The notes under the pieces were generated by a model. It saw only the letters and a program-made list of their open reading frames with translations, searched no databases and was not told where the DNA came from. From NCBI GenBank assembly GCA_022819945.1, contig JAJEGI010000168.1, forward strand, positions 1 to 32,731: a stretch of 32,731 nt of DNA, read 5' to 3'. The DNA is from Candidatus Poribacteria bacterium. Lineage in GTDB: Bacteria; Poribacteria; WGA-4E; WGA-3G. Both the position numbers and the translations under genes were made by a program. This document shows positions 25,356 to 32,626 of the stretch, piece by piece; positions within the stretch are counted from its first letter, which is position 1, and every line of letters begins with the position of its first letter.

Positions 25356-25527
25356 GGATCCGGTACGGTTAGGAAACCAAACCATAGCTGCTATAAACAT
25401 ATCGTCCCTACAGGACTAAAGAGCAGTTTTGGGATATGCAAGGTTTCTGCCTAAGATCCGGTTCGGTTAGGAAACCGAACCTACCGGGCCCGGGGGACCG
25501 AGGCGGTTAGGAAACCGAACCTACCGA
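25356..25527 (+). repeat. Cluster of GGTTAGGAAACCGAACC repeats
   Basis: Three copies of a CGGTTAGGAAACC(G/A)AACC unit lie at 25356-25383, 25454-25497 and 25498-25527. The second contains a perfect 9-bp hairpin (GGTTCGGTT, loop AGGA, 25460-25481) and a CCGGGCCCGGGGG run. A related copy (CGGTTACAAACCGAACC with GGGACCCGGGGG) lies in the MITE at 8557-8700. No gene lies here; the 219-bp gap between the type IIG gene and the amidohydrolase is all repeat. Confidence 0.8.
25391..25426 (-). repeat. 36-bp inverted repeat, right copy, at the island boundary
   Basis: This is the reverse complement of 20576-20611 with a single mismatch (T for C after TTTAGTCC). It lies 68 bp before the type IIG start codon, nested in the GGTTAGGAAACC repeat cluster. 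With its partner it brackets exactly the four island genes. Confidence 0.85.
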
Positions 25528-25542
25528 GTTGTGGATGTTATT

Positions 25543-26382
25543 CTATACCGAATAGAATTCCGAAGCGTTTTCGTGGAAGAGGCTGTTTCTCTCTGCATCC
25601 GAGGCACCTTCGACAGCCCATAGGAGTACGTCCACCCATTCTTGATATGTCGCCGCCAAGGTGCACACGGGCCAGTCACTCCCGAACATTAATCGCTCAT
25701 AGCCGAATGTGTCTATCAGATGTCGGATATACGGCTTGAGTTCCTCGCGCGTCCAATTCTCGCTTGCGGTCGTTACGATCCCGGATACTTTGCAGTGGAC
25801 GTTCTCGAAAGCGGCGAGTTCGCGGATATGCGATGCCCACGGCTCAAATTGATCACCTTTTATGTCCGGTCCGCCGCAGTGATTCAGCGCGTGCCGCACG
25901 TCTGGTGTCGCTTTGACTAACTCGATTGCTGCTGGCAGCTGGATGCTGTTGGCACAGAGTTCAAACGAGAGATCAAATTTTGTCAGCAATTTCACGCCGT
26001 TAATCAGTTCAGGCGTGGCATAGAACTGTGGGTCAGGGTGGTGCCACGCCATCCGACGTACCCCTACGACAAGTGCGAATCCCACGAGCTGCTCCAAGAT
26101 AGCCTCGGCGTTCGGTTTTTCTAACGGTGCTGCTGCAGCGATTGCGCCTATCATGCCATCTGTCTCAGCGATTTCTGTTAACCACTCGACCTCATTGACG
26201 ACTTCCGCTTCAGCGGGATCTCCCTCAACATGGACGGATTTGATGACGTTCAGGTCGCCGACGGCTTCACGATAATCTTCCGCTGTATACCGCTTTCCCA
26301 ACAGATCAAAACCTTCGAGCCACGGGTATTCTAAATTAGAGGTATCCCAGAGGTGTTGGTGTGTATCAATTATTTTAAGCAT
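25543..26382 (-). CDS. Amidohydrolase 2 family hydrolase, sugar-lactonase-like
   Basis: The 279-residue TIM-barrel metal hydrolase has the Amidohydro_2 pattern: IDTHQHLWD (residues 5-13) with the HxH metal ligands, VHVEGDPAEAEVVNEVEWLT, VGVRRMAWHHP, a HALNHCGGP histidine in the middle and LMFGSDWPVC near the C terminus with the catalytic Asp. The HQHLWD/FGSDWPVC combination is shared with L-rhamnono- and L-fucono-lactonases, so a sugar-lactone substrate is a reasonable guess. Length is normal for the family. The ATG has GAGGAA 6 nt upstream. It stands alone between repeat blocks, downstream of the element at 26400-26523. Confidence 0.85.
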   Translation of the reverse strand: MLKIIDTHQHLWDTSNLEYPWLEGFDLLGKRYTAEDYREAVGDLNVIKSVHVEGDPAEAEVVNEVEWLTEIAETDGMIGAIAAAAPLEKPNAEAILEQLVGFALVVGVRRMAWHHPDPQFYATPELINGVKLLTKFDLSFELCANSIQLPAAIELVKATPDVRHALNHCGGPDIKGDQFEPWASHIRELAAFENVHCKVSGIVTTASENWTREELKPYIRHLIDTFGYERLMFGSDWPVCTLAATYQEWVDVLLWAVEGASDAERNSLFHENASEFYSV

Positions 26383-26399
26383 CTATATTTCCTCATTTT

Positions 26400-26523
26400 T
26401 ATAGTAAACCCGATAATTACTTGCACACACAATAACTCGTAGGGGCTGGGTGACCCAGCCCCTACGAAGGAGCAATGTGGGGTACTACCGCGAAGTGTAA
26501 ACATATTTTCGGATTCTACTATA
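26400..26523. mobile_element. MITE with TATAGTAAA inverted ends and 31-base palindrome
   Basis: The left end TATAGTAAACCCGATAATTA and the reverse complement of the right end (TATAGTAGAATCCGAAAAT) are inverted repeats, each beginning in TA. The centre is a perfect palindrome (26437-26467, TCGTAGGGGCTGGGT on each arm). It matches the elements at 11395-11509 and 18230-18355 in ends and length and lies 17 bp upstream of the amidohydrolase start. Confidence 0.75.
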
Positions 26524-26595
26524 AGGGTTAGGCACGTTTTTGTCTCAAAGTATAGCACGGTATTGGAGCAGCGTCAAATTAAGGACGATAGCATC

Positions 26596-26610
26596 GCGAC
26601 CAGAGGTCGC
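26596..26610. repeat. Short palindrome GCGACCAGAGGTCGC
   Basis: A 6-bp inverted repeat around AGA, followed by TCCTACAG, sits between the two MITEs. It has the look of a dispersed repeat word and has no gene. The rest of 26524-26710 shows nothing else I can support. Confidence 0.5.
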
Positions 26611-26710
26611 TCCTACAGCGAAAAGTTAAAATGATTTGAATTTCAGGGAAATATCTCGTATAATTTCCTTAACCTAACAGATATTTAACGACAGCAACAA
26701 AAACATAATA

Positions 26711-26820
26711 GAACTTACGCAGCCGCCTTTGCAGGGTTTTTGCTTGGGGGTTTCTTCAGGGTTTCAAACCCCGCCTGCAGTACGTAATAGGTCCGTTATC
26801 ATGAAAAAAGCGTAAGTCCT
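26711..26820. mobile_element. MITE-like element with ACTTACGC ends, copy 1
   Basis: The left end GAACTTACGCAG and the reverse complement of the right end (GGACTTACGCT) form inverted repeats. Inside is a GGGGTTT..AAACCCC hairpin region (GGGTTTCAAACCCCG). It ends 22 bp before the ATG of the metallopeptidase gene, just ahead of its GGAGG, so it forms the gene's leader. A second copy is at 29935-30026. Confidence 0.65.
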
Positions 26821-26842
26821 GCAGAATTTGGAGGTGTTTATC

Positions 26843-27541
26843 ATGCTTTTAGGTTTGATTGACCCATTGTATATTATAATTATAGCACCGGGACTTGCAC
26901 TGTCCTTATATGCAACATTTCGCACAAAATCGACATTCTCAAAATACTCGCGAGTCGGGTCGCGCAGCGGACTCACTGGGGCACAGGCTGCCGAACTGAT
27001 GCTTAAAAGGCATGGTGTGAGCGGTGTCCGGATTGAACGTTCAGGGGGATGGTTAAGCGATCACTACGATCCGTCTAAGAAGGCACTACGATTGTCTGAG
27101 GATGTCTATTCGAGTCAGTCGCTCTCTGCAATAGGGGTTGCCTGCCATGAAGCGGGACATGCCATGCAAGATGCGCAGGGTTACGGCATGTTAAGTCTGC
27201 GGACTGCACTTGTTCCTGCGACGAATTTCAGTTCAACCTTTGCGTATATTTTGCTGATAGGCGGATTTCTGCTCCAGTTCTCAGGTTTGATATTCCTGGG
27301 TGTATGCCTATTTTCAGTGGGTGTCGTTTTTTCGCTGATAACGCTTCCGGTTGAATGGGATGCCAGCAGACGTGCGAAAGTCGCCATGGATGCAGCGGGA
27401 ATGCTCTCGCCGGAAGAGAATCGACACGCGAGTAAGGTGCTGAACGCGGCATTTTTAACCTACCTCGCTGCAGCAGTGACAAGCGTCCTCACACTGGTCT
27501 ATTACCTGATACGGCTGGGTGTGTTGGGTGGTGATGAATAA
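26843..27541 (+). CDS. Zinc metallopeptidase, YugP/Zn_peptidase_2 family
   Basis: The 232-residue membrane protein has an N-terminal transmembrane helix (PLYIIIIAPGLALSLYATF), the family stretch SGLTGAQAAELML, GGWLSDHYDPSKKALRLS, and the zinc motif HEAGH (102-106) in GVACHEAGHAMQDAQGY. Two or three further membrane helices follow (FAYILLIGGFLLQFSGLIFL, YLAAAVTSVLTLVYYLIRLG). VEWDASRRAK lies between them. Length matches the family (about 225-235). I took the ATG at 26843, with GGAGG 8 nt upstream, over the TTG at 26828. Physiological substrates of the family are unknown to me. It is convergent with the VOC gene. Confidence 0.9.
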   Translation: MLLGLIDPLYIIIIAPGLALSLYATFRTKSTFSKYSRVGSRSGLTGAQAAELMLKRHGVSGVRIERSGGWLSDHYDPSKKALRLSEDVYSSQSLSAIGVACHEAGHAMQDAQGYGMLSLRTALVPATNFSSTFAYILLIGGFLLQFSGLIFLGVCLFSVGVVFSLITLPVEWDASRRAKVAMDAAGMLSPEENRHASKVLNAAFLTYLAAAVTSVLTLVYYLIRLGVLGGDE

Positions 27542-27553
27542 AATTGGGTAGGT

Positions 27554-27574
27554 GGCGCGGTCTGAAACCGCGCC
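27554..27574. terminator. Possible bidirectional terminator hairpin
   Basis: GGCGCGGT and ACCGCGCC form a perfect 8-bp GC-rich stem with loop CTGAA in the 51-bp gap between two convergent genes. No T-run follows on either strand, so factor-independent termination is doubtful, and it may be another dispersed palindrome. Confidence 0.35.
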
Positions 27575-27592
27575 TCTTGGAGAGATTAGATC

Positions 27593-28021
27593 TTAGGCTT
27601 TGCTTTGGATATCGACACCGGGCCACTGATCGTCTTGCTCGGTAATATCGACGACGATCCCGTCCGGGTCTTCCACTTTGAAAGCGACTGAAGGCAGTTC
27701 GTCCGAATTCGGGTCGTAAGGTTTACTGCCGTCTAAGCCTTCCCAAGTGATCTCAAAGCCGAGGTTTTCACACCGTTGTGCGGCTTCTCGTAAATTTGGG
27801 ACCCGGACACCGATGTGGAGATAGTCTAACATTCCGCCGACGTGTTCCGGACGTTCGGGGCCACGGTGTTGAAATACACGGAAATTGTGATAACCATCGG
27901 TGAGATCGTAGCAACCGTTCATCGTTGAGAAGACGCGTAATCCGAGCGCGTCGCGCCAGAAACGGATGCTCTTCTCCAGATCGGTCGTGCGGACCCCGAT
28001 GTGTACGAGTGTTGTTGACAT
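27593..28021 (-). CDS. VOC-family (glyoxalase/dioxygenase-like) protein
   Basis: The 142-residue protein has the vicinal-oxygen-chelate fold: TTLVHIGVRTTDLEKSIRFW, LGLRVF, HNFRVFQHRGPERPEHV, LDYLHIGVRVPNL and the C-terminal VAFKVEDPDGIVVDITEQ. H7 in LVHIGV, H71-like in LDYLHIGV, and the terminal Glu in VDITE are placed like VOC metal ligands. It could act in a small-molecule oxidation or isomerisation. The ATG at 28019-28021 has AAGGAAA upstream. It is 45 bp after the PhyH gene, third in an SCP2-PhyH-VOC run. Confidence 0.85.
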   Translation of the reverse strand: MSTTLVHIGVRTTDLEKSIRFWRDALGLRVFSTMNGCYDLTDGYHNFRVFQHRGPERPEHVGGMLDYLHIGVRVPNLREAAQRCENLGFEITWEGLDGSKPYDPNSDELPSVAFKVEDPDGIVVDITEQDDQWPGVDIQSKA

Positions 28022-28066
28022 AAGAGATTTCCTTTTGTTGCGGCACACAGAGCGTGCCTATTTCTT

Positions 28067-28858
28067 TTAAATCCAGACGGTTGGTTCGCGGTTTTCTGCG
28101 CGGTGCTCGTAGAGAACTTTGACATCATCGGGTAAATTATCAAACATTTCACCTGGAATTGTGGCAGTATTGACACCGAAGAGTTCTAAATTGAGCCACC
28201 AGGGTGCGTATCTGACAACGACAGCTGTCCGTTTGCCGGCACTCGGGTTTTCTGCGTTGGAGTGCCAAATCCGGCTATCCATGATCAGGACACTGCCGGG
28301 ACTTCCCGTGGCTTGCATTTCACCGTCAAGTGGGTTTCGGTCGCCGATACCGTCCTCTTTGCCTCTGGGGTTGCGAAGGTCTACATGTGTCTTAGGCACA
28401 ATCCAGGTGCCGCCGTTTTCGGTGGTAAATTCAGAGAGCATCCAGAGGGTCGTAATACCGATGACAGCACTCGGGAACGGTTGCGTGATGTGCCATTTTT
28501 GGTTCAAGTCGTAGGGAAAATCGGAGTGGTAAGCACGCACTAATTCATAATGTGGCGGACGAATCTTATACTCAGTCTGCGAGATACGGACCTGGGGGCC
28601 TAATAGTTGGCAGATGGTAGCGAGGAGTCGATCGTTCGCGAGGTGTGCAGCAAACTTTGGCATGAAACTGATAACATTCCGTTCCCATCTGCCGTGCGCT
28701 TTGCTGAATTCATTATAGTCTGCTTCTGAGGTTTCGACCTCTTCACGGACCTCGTCAACGACATCCGCAGGAATAGCGTTTTCCAAGATGCACCAGCCTT
28801 CTTCTCGCAACTGCGTAACATAAGGTTCGACGGTTTCTAATAAATTATCGGTTTCCAT
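28067..28858 (-). CDS. Phytanoyl-CoA dioxygenase (PhyH) family protein
   Basis: The 263-residue Fe(II)/2-oxoglutarate oxygenase has REEGWCILENAIPADVVDEV at the N terminus, the metal motif H111-S-D113 in RAYHSDFPYD, the distal His199 in MDSRIWHSNAENPS, and the 2-oxoglutarate arginine region KRTAVVVRYAPWW. A characteristic TTENGGTWIVPKTH precedes them. This is a typical PhyH fold at a typical length; the substrate is not determined. The ATG at 28856-28858 has GGAGG 5 nt upstream. It follows the SCP2 gene by 17 bp and is likely co-transcribed, hinting at a lipid-like substrate. PhyH families are expanded in Poribacteria (recollection). Confidence 0.9.
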   Translation of the reverse strand: METDNLLETVEPYVTQLREEGWCILENAIPADVVDEVREEVETSEADYNEFSKAHGRWERNVISFMPKFAAHLANDRLLATICQLLGPQVRISQTEYKIRPPHYELVRAYHSDFPYDLNQKWHITQPFPSAVIGITTLWMLSEFTTENGGTWIVPKTHVDLRNPRGKEDGIGDRNPLDGEMQATGSPGSVLIMDSRIWHSNAENPSAGKRTAVVVRYAPWWLNLELFGVNTATIPGEMFDNLPDDVKVLYEHRAENREPTVWI

Positions 28859-28875
28859 TGCAGCCTCCTTGTCTG

Positions 28876-29274
28876 TCATGAATCGCAACCGGTTTCTCGT
28901 TCGCGGTTATAGCGAACAGCAGTTTTAATCAGCGGTGCAAGACGCATTACCTTGCCGAGGGAGCCGTTGATGCCAATCTCGCGTGTTGTAATGGCACCCA
29001 TAACGTTGAGTTCGCCTGTCCAAAATCTGTAGGCGACATCGCCTGTCATAGTGAGTTCAACGTCTGGATTAGCGTTATCCGGTACACCACAGACGATACT
29101 ATACTCGCCATTTGCTGCAGCCAGCGTCATCGTACACTCCGGCGCGGTATAGTTAAACTGGACGCTCAGCGTCAAGGATTTCAGGGTCTCTTGTGCTTCT
29201 GGTAACGTTGCAATTTCTGCAAACAGTTCACTGATATAACTATAGAGTTGTTCAGACGTTTCAAATATAGCCAT
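28876..29274 (-). CDS. SCP2 sterol-binding domain protein
   Basis: The 132-residue protein reads as a single SCP2 domain: SLTLSVQFNYTAPECTMTLA, GEYSIVCGVPDNANPDVELT, MTGDVAYRFWTGELNVMGAI and NGSLGKVMRLAPLIKTAV. SCP2 proteins bind sterols, fatty acyl chains or other lipids in a hydrophobic tunnel. It heads the SCP2-PhyH-VOC run and has a promoter in the divergent gap. The ATG at 29272-29274 lacks a clear ribosome binding site. Confidence 0.85.
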   Translation of the reverse strand: MAIFETSEQLYSYISELFAEIATLPEAQETLKSLTLSVQFNYTAPECTMTLAAANGEYSIVCGVPDNANPDVELTMTGDVAYRFWTGELNVMGAITTREIGINGSLGKVMRLAPLIKTAVRYNRERETGCDS

Positions 29275-29286
29275 AGTTTGCGATAT

Positions 29287-29315
29287 AGCATATCCTATAA
29301 TAGATTCAAGGTCAA
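29287..29315 (-). promoter_or_regulatory. Putative promoter of the SCP2-PhyH-VOC genes
   Basis: On the minus strand TTGACC (29310-29315) and TATGCT (29287-29292) are spaced by exactly 17 bases. The divergent alkyltransferase gene starts at 29329 in the opposite direction, so the two promoters must overlap; a TATAAT-like word on the + strand lies at 29295-29300. Confidence 0.45.
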
Positions 29316-29328
29316 ATTAAAAATATAA

Positions 29329-29907
29329 ATGAATTCATTCAAAAAAGTTCTTGAAGGCGTCTCAAAGGATCCGTCTGCCGATGTTCAATCTTATAGTAAA
29401 TTAGATTGCCTTGAGGCTGGGGCTATTTCCTATGCGTCGCCAATGGGGTGTATAAACATAGTAGCTGCCGATCAGCACAAGGTTTCACACGTTTTTTTTA
29501 CCGAGCATTTTCCATTCGATGATGCCGAACACCTCTATAGACAGTATCCTGTGCTGACACGTGTGCGGGAGTTGCTTGCCCGTTATTTTGCCAGTGAACC
29601 GATTAATGTCTGTGAAATCCCGATCCAAGTAGATACGGGAACCCCTTTTCAAAAGGAAGTCTGGCACATCATCCAACAGATTCCTTATGGAGAGGTGCAG
29701 AGTTATCAATGGATTGCGGAACAGATCGGGAAACCGAAGGCTGTTCGTGCGGTCGGCAACGCCGTTGGTGCGAACCCTGTTGCTATCCTTAGACCGTGCC
29801 ATCGTGTCATCAGAAGCAATGGTGCGCTTGGTGGGTACGGCGGTGGATTGGAACGGAAACGACAATTGTTAGCACTTGAGGGGCACGATATCGAAAAGTT
29901 TAAGTAA
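29329..29907 (+). CDS. ogt: Methylated-DNA-[protein]-cysteine S-methyltransferase
   Basis: The suicide repair protein transfers alkyl groups from O6-alkylguanine to its own cysteine. The 192-residue sequence has the helix-turn-helix region TPFQKEVWHIIQQIPYGEVQ, SYQWIAEQIGKPKAVRAVGN, the active site PCHRVIRSNG with Cys157, and GGYGGGLERKRQLLALEG at the end. An N-terminal RNase H-like domain is present but diverged. The ATG is AT-rich upstream without a clear ribosome binding site. It is divergent from the SCP2 gene. The ogt and ada2 names are interchangeable; I use ogt for the single-protein form. Confidence 0.9.
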   Translation: MNSFKKVLEGVSKDPSADVQSYSKLDCLEAGAISYASPMGCINIVAADQHKVSHVFFTEHFPFDDAEHLYRQYPVLTRVRELLARYFASEPINVCEIPIQVDTGTPFQKEVWHIIQQIPYGEVQSYQWIAEQIGKPKAVRAVGNAVGANPVAILRPCHRVIRSNGALGGYGGGLERKRQLLALEGHDIEKFK

Positions 29908-29934
29908 ATGCTTTCTCCACAAGATCATTTTAAC

Positions 29935-30026
29935 AGGACTTACGCAGTGTCCTTTGCTGGCGAGGTTTTAAACCTCGCCAGCGGCGTGCGGGCCGTAGGT
30001 TCTCATCAGCAAATTGCGTAAGTCTT
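29935..30026. mobile_element. MITE-like element with ACTTACGC ends, copy 2
   Basis: The left end AGGACTTACGCA and the reverse complement of the right end (AGACTTACGCA) are inverted repeats. The middle has a perfect 27-base palindrome (29956-29982, GCTGGCGAGGTTT on each arm). It ends 26 bp before the ATG at 30053 and resembles the element at 26711-26820 in ends and layout. Confidence 0.7.
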
Positions 30027-30052
30027 ATTTAACAGACATCTTGGAGTTTTAA

Positions 30053-31258
30053 ATGACCTCAGAAAAAAAATTAGGAAAAGCCACCGAAGCCATCCATGCG
30101 GGTGAAAGACAGTCGGCTCCGACGGAAAAAAGTGGGATCCCGCTGCTGCCGCCTATCTATCAGAACAGTACTTTTCGTTTCACAACAGCCGCGGAATGTG
30201 CGGAAGCGTTCCGAGACGAAGAGAGCGGTTATGTGTATACGCGTTGGGGTAATCCGACCCAAGAGGTATTAGAAACGAAACTTGCTGTGCTTGAGGCAGG
30301 CGAAGCTGCACTTGCGACAGCGTCAGGGATGGGAGCGGTGAGTACCGCACTGCTTACCGCTTTAGCCGACGGTGGCCACGTCGTCGCCATGGAAAACCTC
30401 TATTCCGCGACATTCCAAACCCTCAGTGAAGAACTCCCACGCTTCGGAATTGAAACAACATTCGTCGATGCCACTGACCCCTCACAAATTGAACGCGCCA
30501 TCAGAACTGATACGAAGGTGCTCTATCTTGAAAGCCCAACGAATCCGCTCCTTAAACTGATAGATTTGCGGACATCTGCCGAGATTGCAAAAGCGCACGA
30601 TGTGACCTCAATCATTGATAACACATTCGCGACACCGTGCGGGCAGCAACCGATTACGCTCGGTATCGATGTTGTTGTCCACAGCATGACGAAATATTTG
30701 AGTGGCACCGGTGCAGTGATTGCTGGTGCGATTGTCGGGCAGAAGGCATTCGTTACACGCGCGAAAGAAGGCGCGTTGCGTAACTTCGGGGCAGTTATTA
30801 GTCCGTTTAATGCGTGGTTAACATTACAAGGGATCACGACGCTGCCGCTGCGATTTGCGCGACACTGCGAAAATGCGGTGCAAGTGGCAGCGTTTCTCGA
30901 AGCCCATCCAGGGGTAGCGTGGGTCCGTTACCCCGGTTTGCCGAGTCACCCCCAATATGAACTTGCCAAGCATCAAATGGATGCTTTCGGGGGCATGATA
31001 ACGCTGGAATTGAAAGGTGGACGCTCTGCGGGTGAACACCTTGTCGATCGGCTCCAACGTTGCGCGCTTGCGGTCAGTTTAGGAGACGTACGAACCCTCA
31101 TCTGCCATCCGGCATCAACAACGCACTCACATGTTCCAGCAGAGATCCGTCAGCAGATCGGCATCACAGACGGTTTAGTGAGAATCTCCGTTGGGTTAGA
31201 GGACGTTGAAGATATTCTTGCTGACCTCGGACAGGCGTTAGAGTCCTGTGCTCCGTAG
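30053..31258 (+). CDS. Cys/Met-metabolism PLP enzyme (transsulfuration family)
   Basis: The 401-residue protein is a fold-type I Cys/Met metabolism enzyme: YVYTRWGNPTQEVLETKLAV (61-80) with the Tyr/Arg of the adjacent subunit, TASGMGAVSTALL, YLESPTNPLL, SIIDNTFATP, and the PLP lysine K214 in VHSMTKYLSGTG. VSLGDVRTLICHPASTTHS lies near the C terminus. This architecture covers cystathionine gamma-synthase, cystathionine gamma-lyase, methionine gamma-lyase and O-acetylhomoserine sulfhydrylase; the sequence alone does not decide which, so I give no symbol. The ATG has TTGGAG 6-7 nt upstream. The gene overlaps the convergent TPR gene's 3' end by 21 bp. Confidence 0.88.
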   Translation: MTSEKKLGKATEAIHAGERQSAPTEKSGIPLLPPIYQNSTFRFTTAAECAEAFRDEESGYVYTRWGNPTQEVLETKLAVLEAGEAALATASGMGAVSTALLTALADGGHVVAMENLYSATFQTLSEELPRFGIETTFVDATDPSQIERAIRTDTKVLYLESPTNPLLKLIDLRTSAEIAKAHDVTSIIDNTFATPCGQQPITLGIDVVVHSMTKYLSGTGAVIAGAIVGQKAFVTRAKEGALRNFGAVISPFNAWLTLQGITTLPLRFARHCENAVQVAAFLEAHPGVAWVRYPGLPSHPQYELAKHQMDAFGGMITLELKGGRSAGEHLVDRLQRCALAVSLGDVRTLICHPASTTHSHVPAEIRQQIGITDGLVRISVGLEDVEDILADLGQALESCAP

Positions 31259-32476
31259 CGTCTGTATATAATTTTCGTTGATATTATTCGAGGGGTGCGT
31301 TGCCTCCCGATGCGGTTCTGGAAATTCTGTGAGCAGTTTCTGATACGCTGCTACTGCTAAATCCGTTTCACTATTGTCCTCATAAGCTTTACCGACCGAA
31401 TATTGTGCCATCCGTCGCGTGTCATAATCGTAGGTAGCATTATCCGCCACTTTTTGAAATGCATCAACAGCAGTCGCTATATCCTTACTTACAAGTGCGA
31501 TGCGTGCGATGTAGATTTGTGAACTGGCGGCATTTTCGTTGCGTGGGAACAGTTCAATTCCCTTCTCAAGTTGGGCGATGGCTTCATCGTACTTCTCAAG
31601 CCTTCCATAAGCCCATCCCATGTAGAAGTATGCATCCTGCCCGACTTTGGTGTCCGGATAGAGGTCAATAACCTTTTGGTAGCCTTCAAGTGCCTCTTGG
31701 TATTTCCCTTCAGCGAGATAAGCCTGCGGGATCCCAAAACTCGCCAAGGGTGCAAGATCAGGATCCCCCGAATCGACGACGTTTGTGAACTCCACGCGTG
31801 CGTTTTCGTAATCCTGCATGTTGAGATAGATTTCGCCAGTAACATATAAAATCTGATAGAGGATTGGATTATCGCTGAACGGTTCTCGAAGTGCGTCAAA
31901 CGTTGAGAGCGCGAGGTTCAATTCACCTTTCCCATAGTAGCACATCGCTGTATTAAACTGCGCTTGGTCTGACAGTTCACTGCCGGGGTATGTTGCTATT
32001 AATTGGTTGTAAAGCGCGATGGCGCGGTCGTAGTACGCGTCAAGGGATTCAAGTGTACCAGTCTTCTTTAGATCCTCTGCAATTTTATAAGAAGCAAAAG
32101 CGATAGCGTACATTGAATCGTCTGCCCACTCACTGTCAGGGTAATTATTGATGAGTCGTCGGAAGAGTGCGAATGCCTCCTCATCGGTGCGTGGCAGACG
32201 TGAGGCGAGTTGATAGATCGCATCATCTGCCCACATGCTATCAGGATAGTTCTCGAAGACCTCTCGGTATGCAGCTCGGACTTCGCGCAAACGGTTTTTT
32301 TCCGGACTATCCAGTTCTACTGGTGGCTCATCGATTTGCTTTACCGCCGTCCACGCTTTGTCTGCGTTGTCGTAGTAATGTTCGTAGCTGGTGTTGTTTC
32401 CGGTGACACGTCCGAGCCAAAATCCACCAACGAGTGCAATCAGCACACAGATTTCTGCGATTATGAACTTCTTCAT
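31238..32476 (-). CDS. Membrane-anchored TPR-repeat protein
   Basis: The 412-residue protein starts with an N-terminal membrane anchor (FIIAEICVLIALVGGFWLGR) and then has about eight tetratricopeptide-like repeats, for instance YREVFENYPDSMWADDAIYQ, FRRLINNYPDSEWADDSMYA, YNQLIATYPGSELSDQAQFN, and EGYQKVIDLYPDTKVGQDAY. The repeats resemble YbgF/BamD-like periplasmic TPR proteins used as scaffolds in envelope assembly. The start ATG at 32474-32476 has AAGGAGAAG upstream; six more codons are open beyond it. It overlaps the convergent PLP gene by 21 bp at the 3' end. Confidence 0.82.
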   Translation of the reverse strand: MKKFIIAEICVLIALVGGFWLGRVTGNNTSYEHYYDNADKAWTAVKQIDEPPVELDSPEKNRLREVRAAYREVFENYPDSMWADDAIYQLASRLPRTDEEAFALFRRLINNYPDSEWADDSMYAIAFASYKIAEDLKKTGTLESLDAYYDRAIALYNQLIATYPGSELSDQAQFNTAMCYYGKGELNLALSTFDALREPFSDNPILYQILYVTGEIYLNMQDYENARVEFTNVVDSGDPDLAPLASFGIPQAYLAEGKYQEALEGYQKVIDLYPDTKVGQDAYFYMGWAYGRLEKYDEAIAQLEKGIELFPRNENAASSQIYIARIALVSKDIATAVDAFQKVADNATYDYDTRRMAQYSVGKAYEDNSETDLAVAAYQKLLTEFPEPHREATHPSNNINENYIQTLRSTGL

Positions 32477-32626
32477 GTTTCTTCTCCTTGCCAAATATTG
32501 ATGCCAAGTATGTTAACAAGACTTTCAAAATATGTCAAGCGCGGTTCTCATAGGAATAGCCATCAGTTATCAGTAGGCGTTACTTATGAGACACGCTTGC
32601 CGGTTTTGTTCAGTTTCGTGTAGCAA

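Noticed and set aside
20576..25527. CRISPR array suspected from repeated palindromes
   Set aside because: The repeats are not regularly spaced, there are no unique spacers between them, and no cas genes are present.
29391..29405. TATAGTAAATTAGAT resembling the MITE end inside the alkyltransferase gene
   Set aside because: Only the first nine bases match and there is no right end or length change; chance similarity in AT-rich coding DNA.
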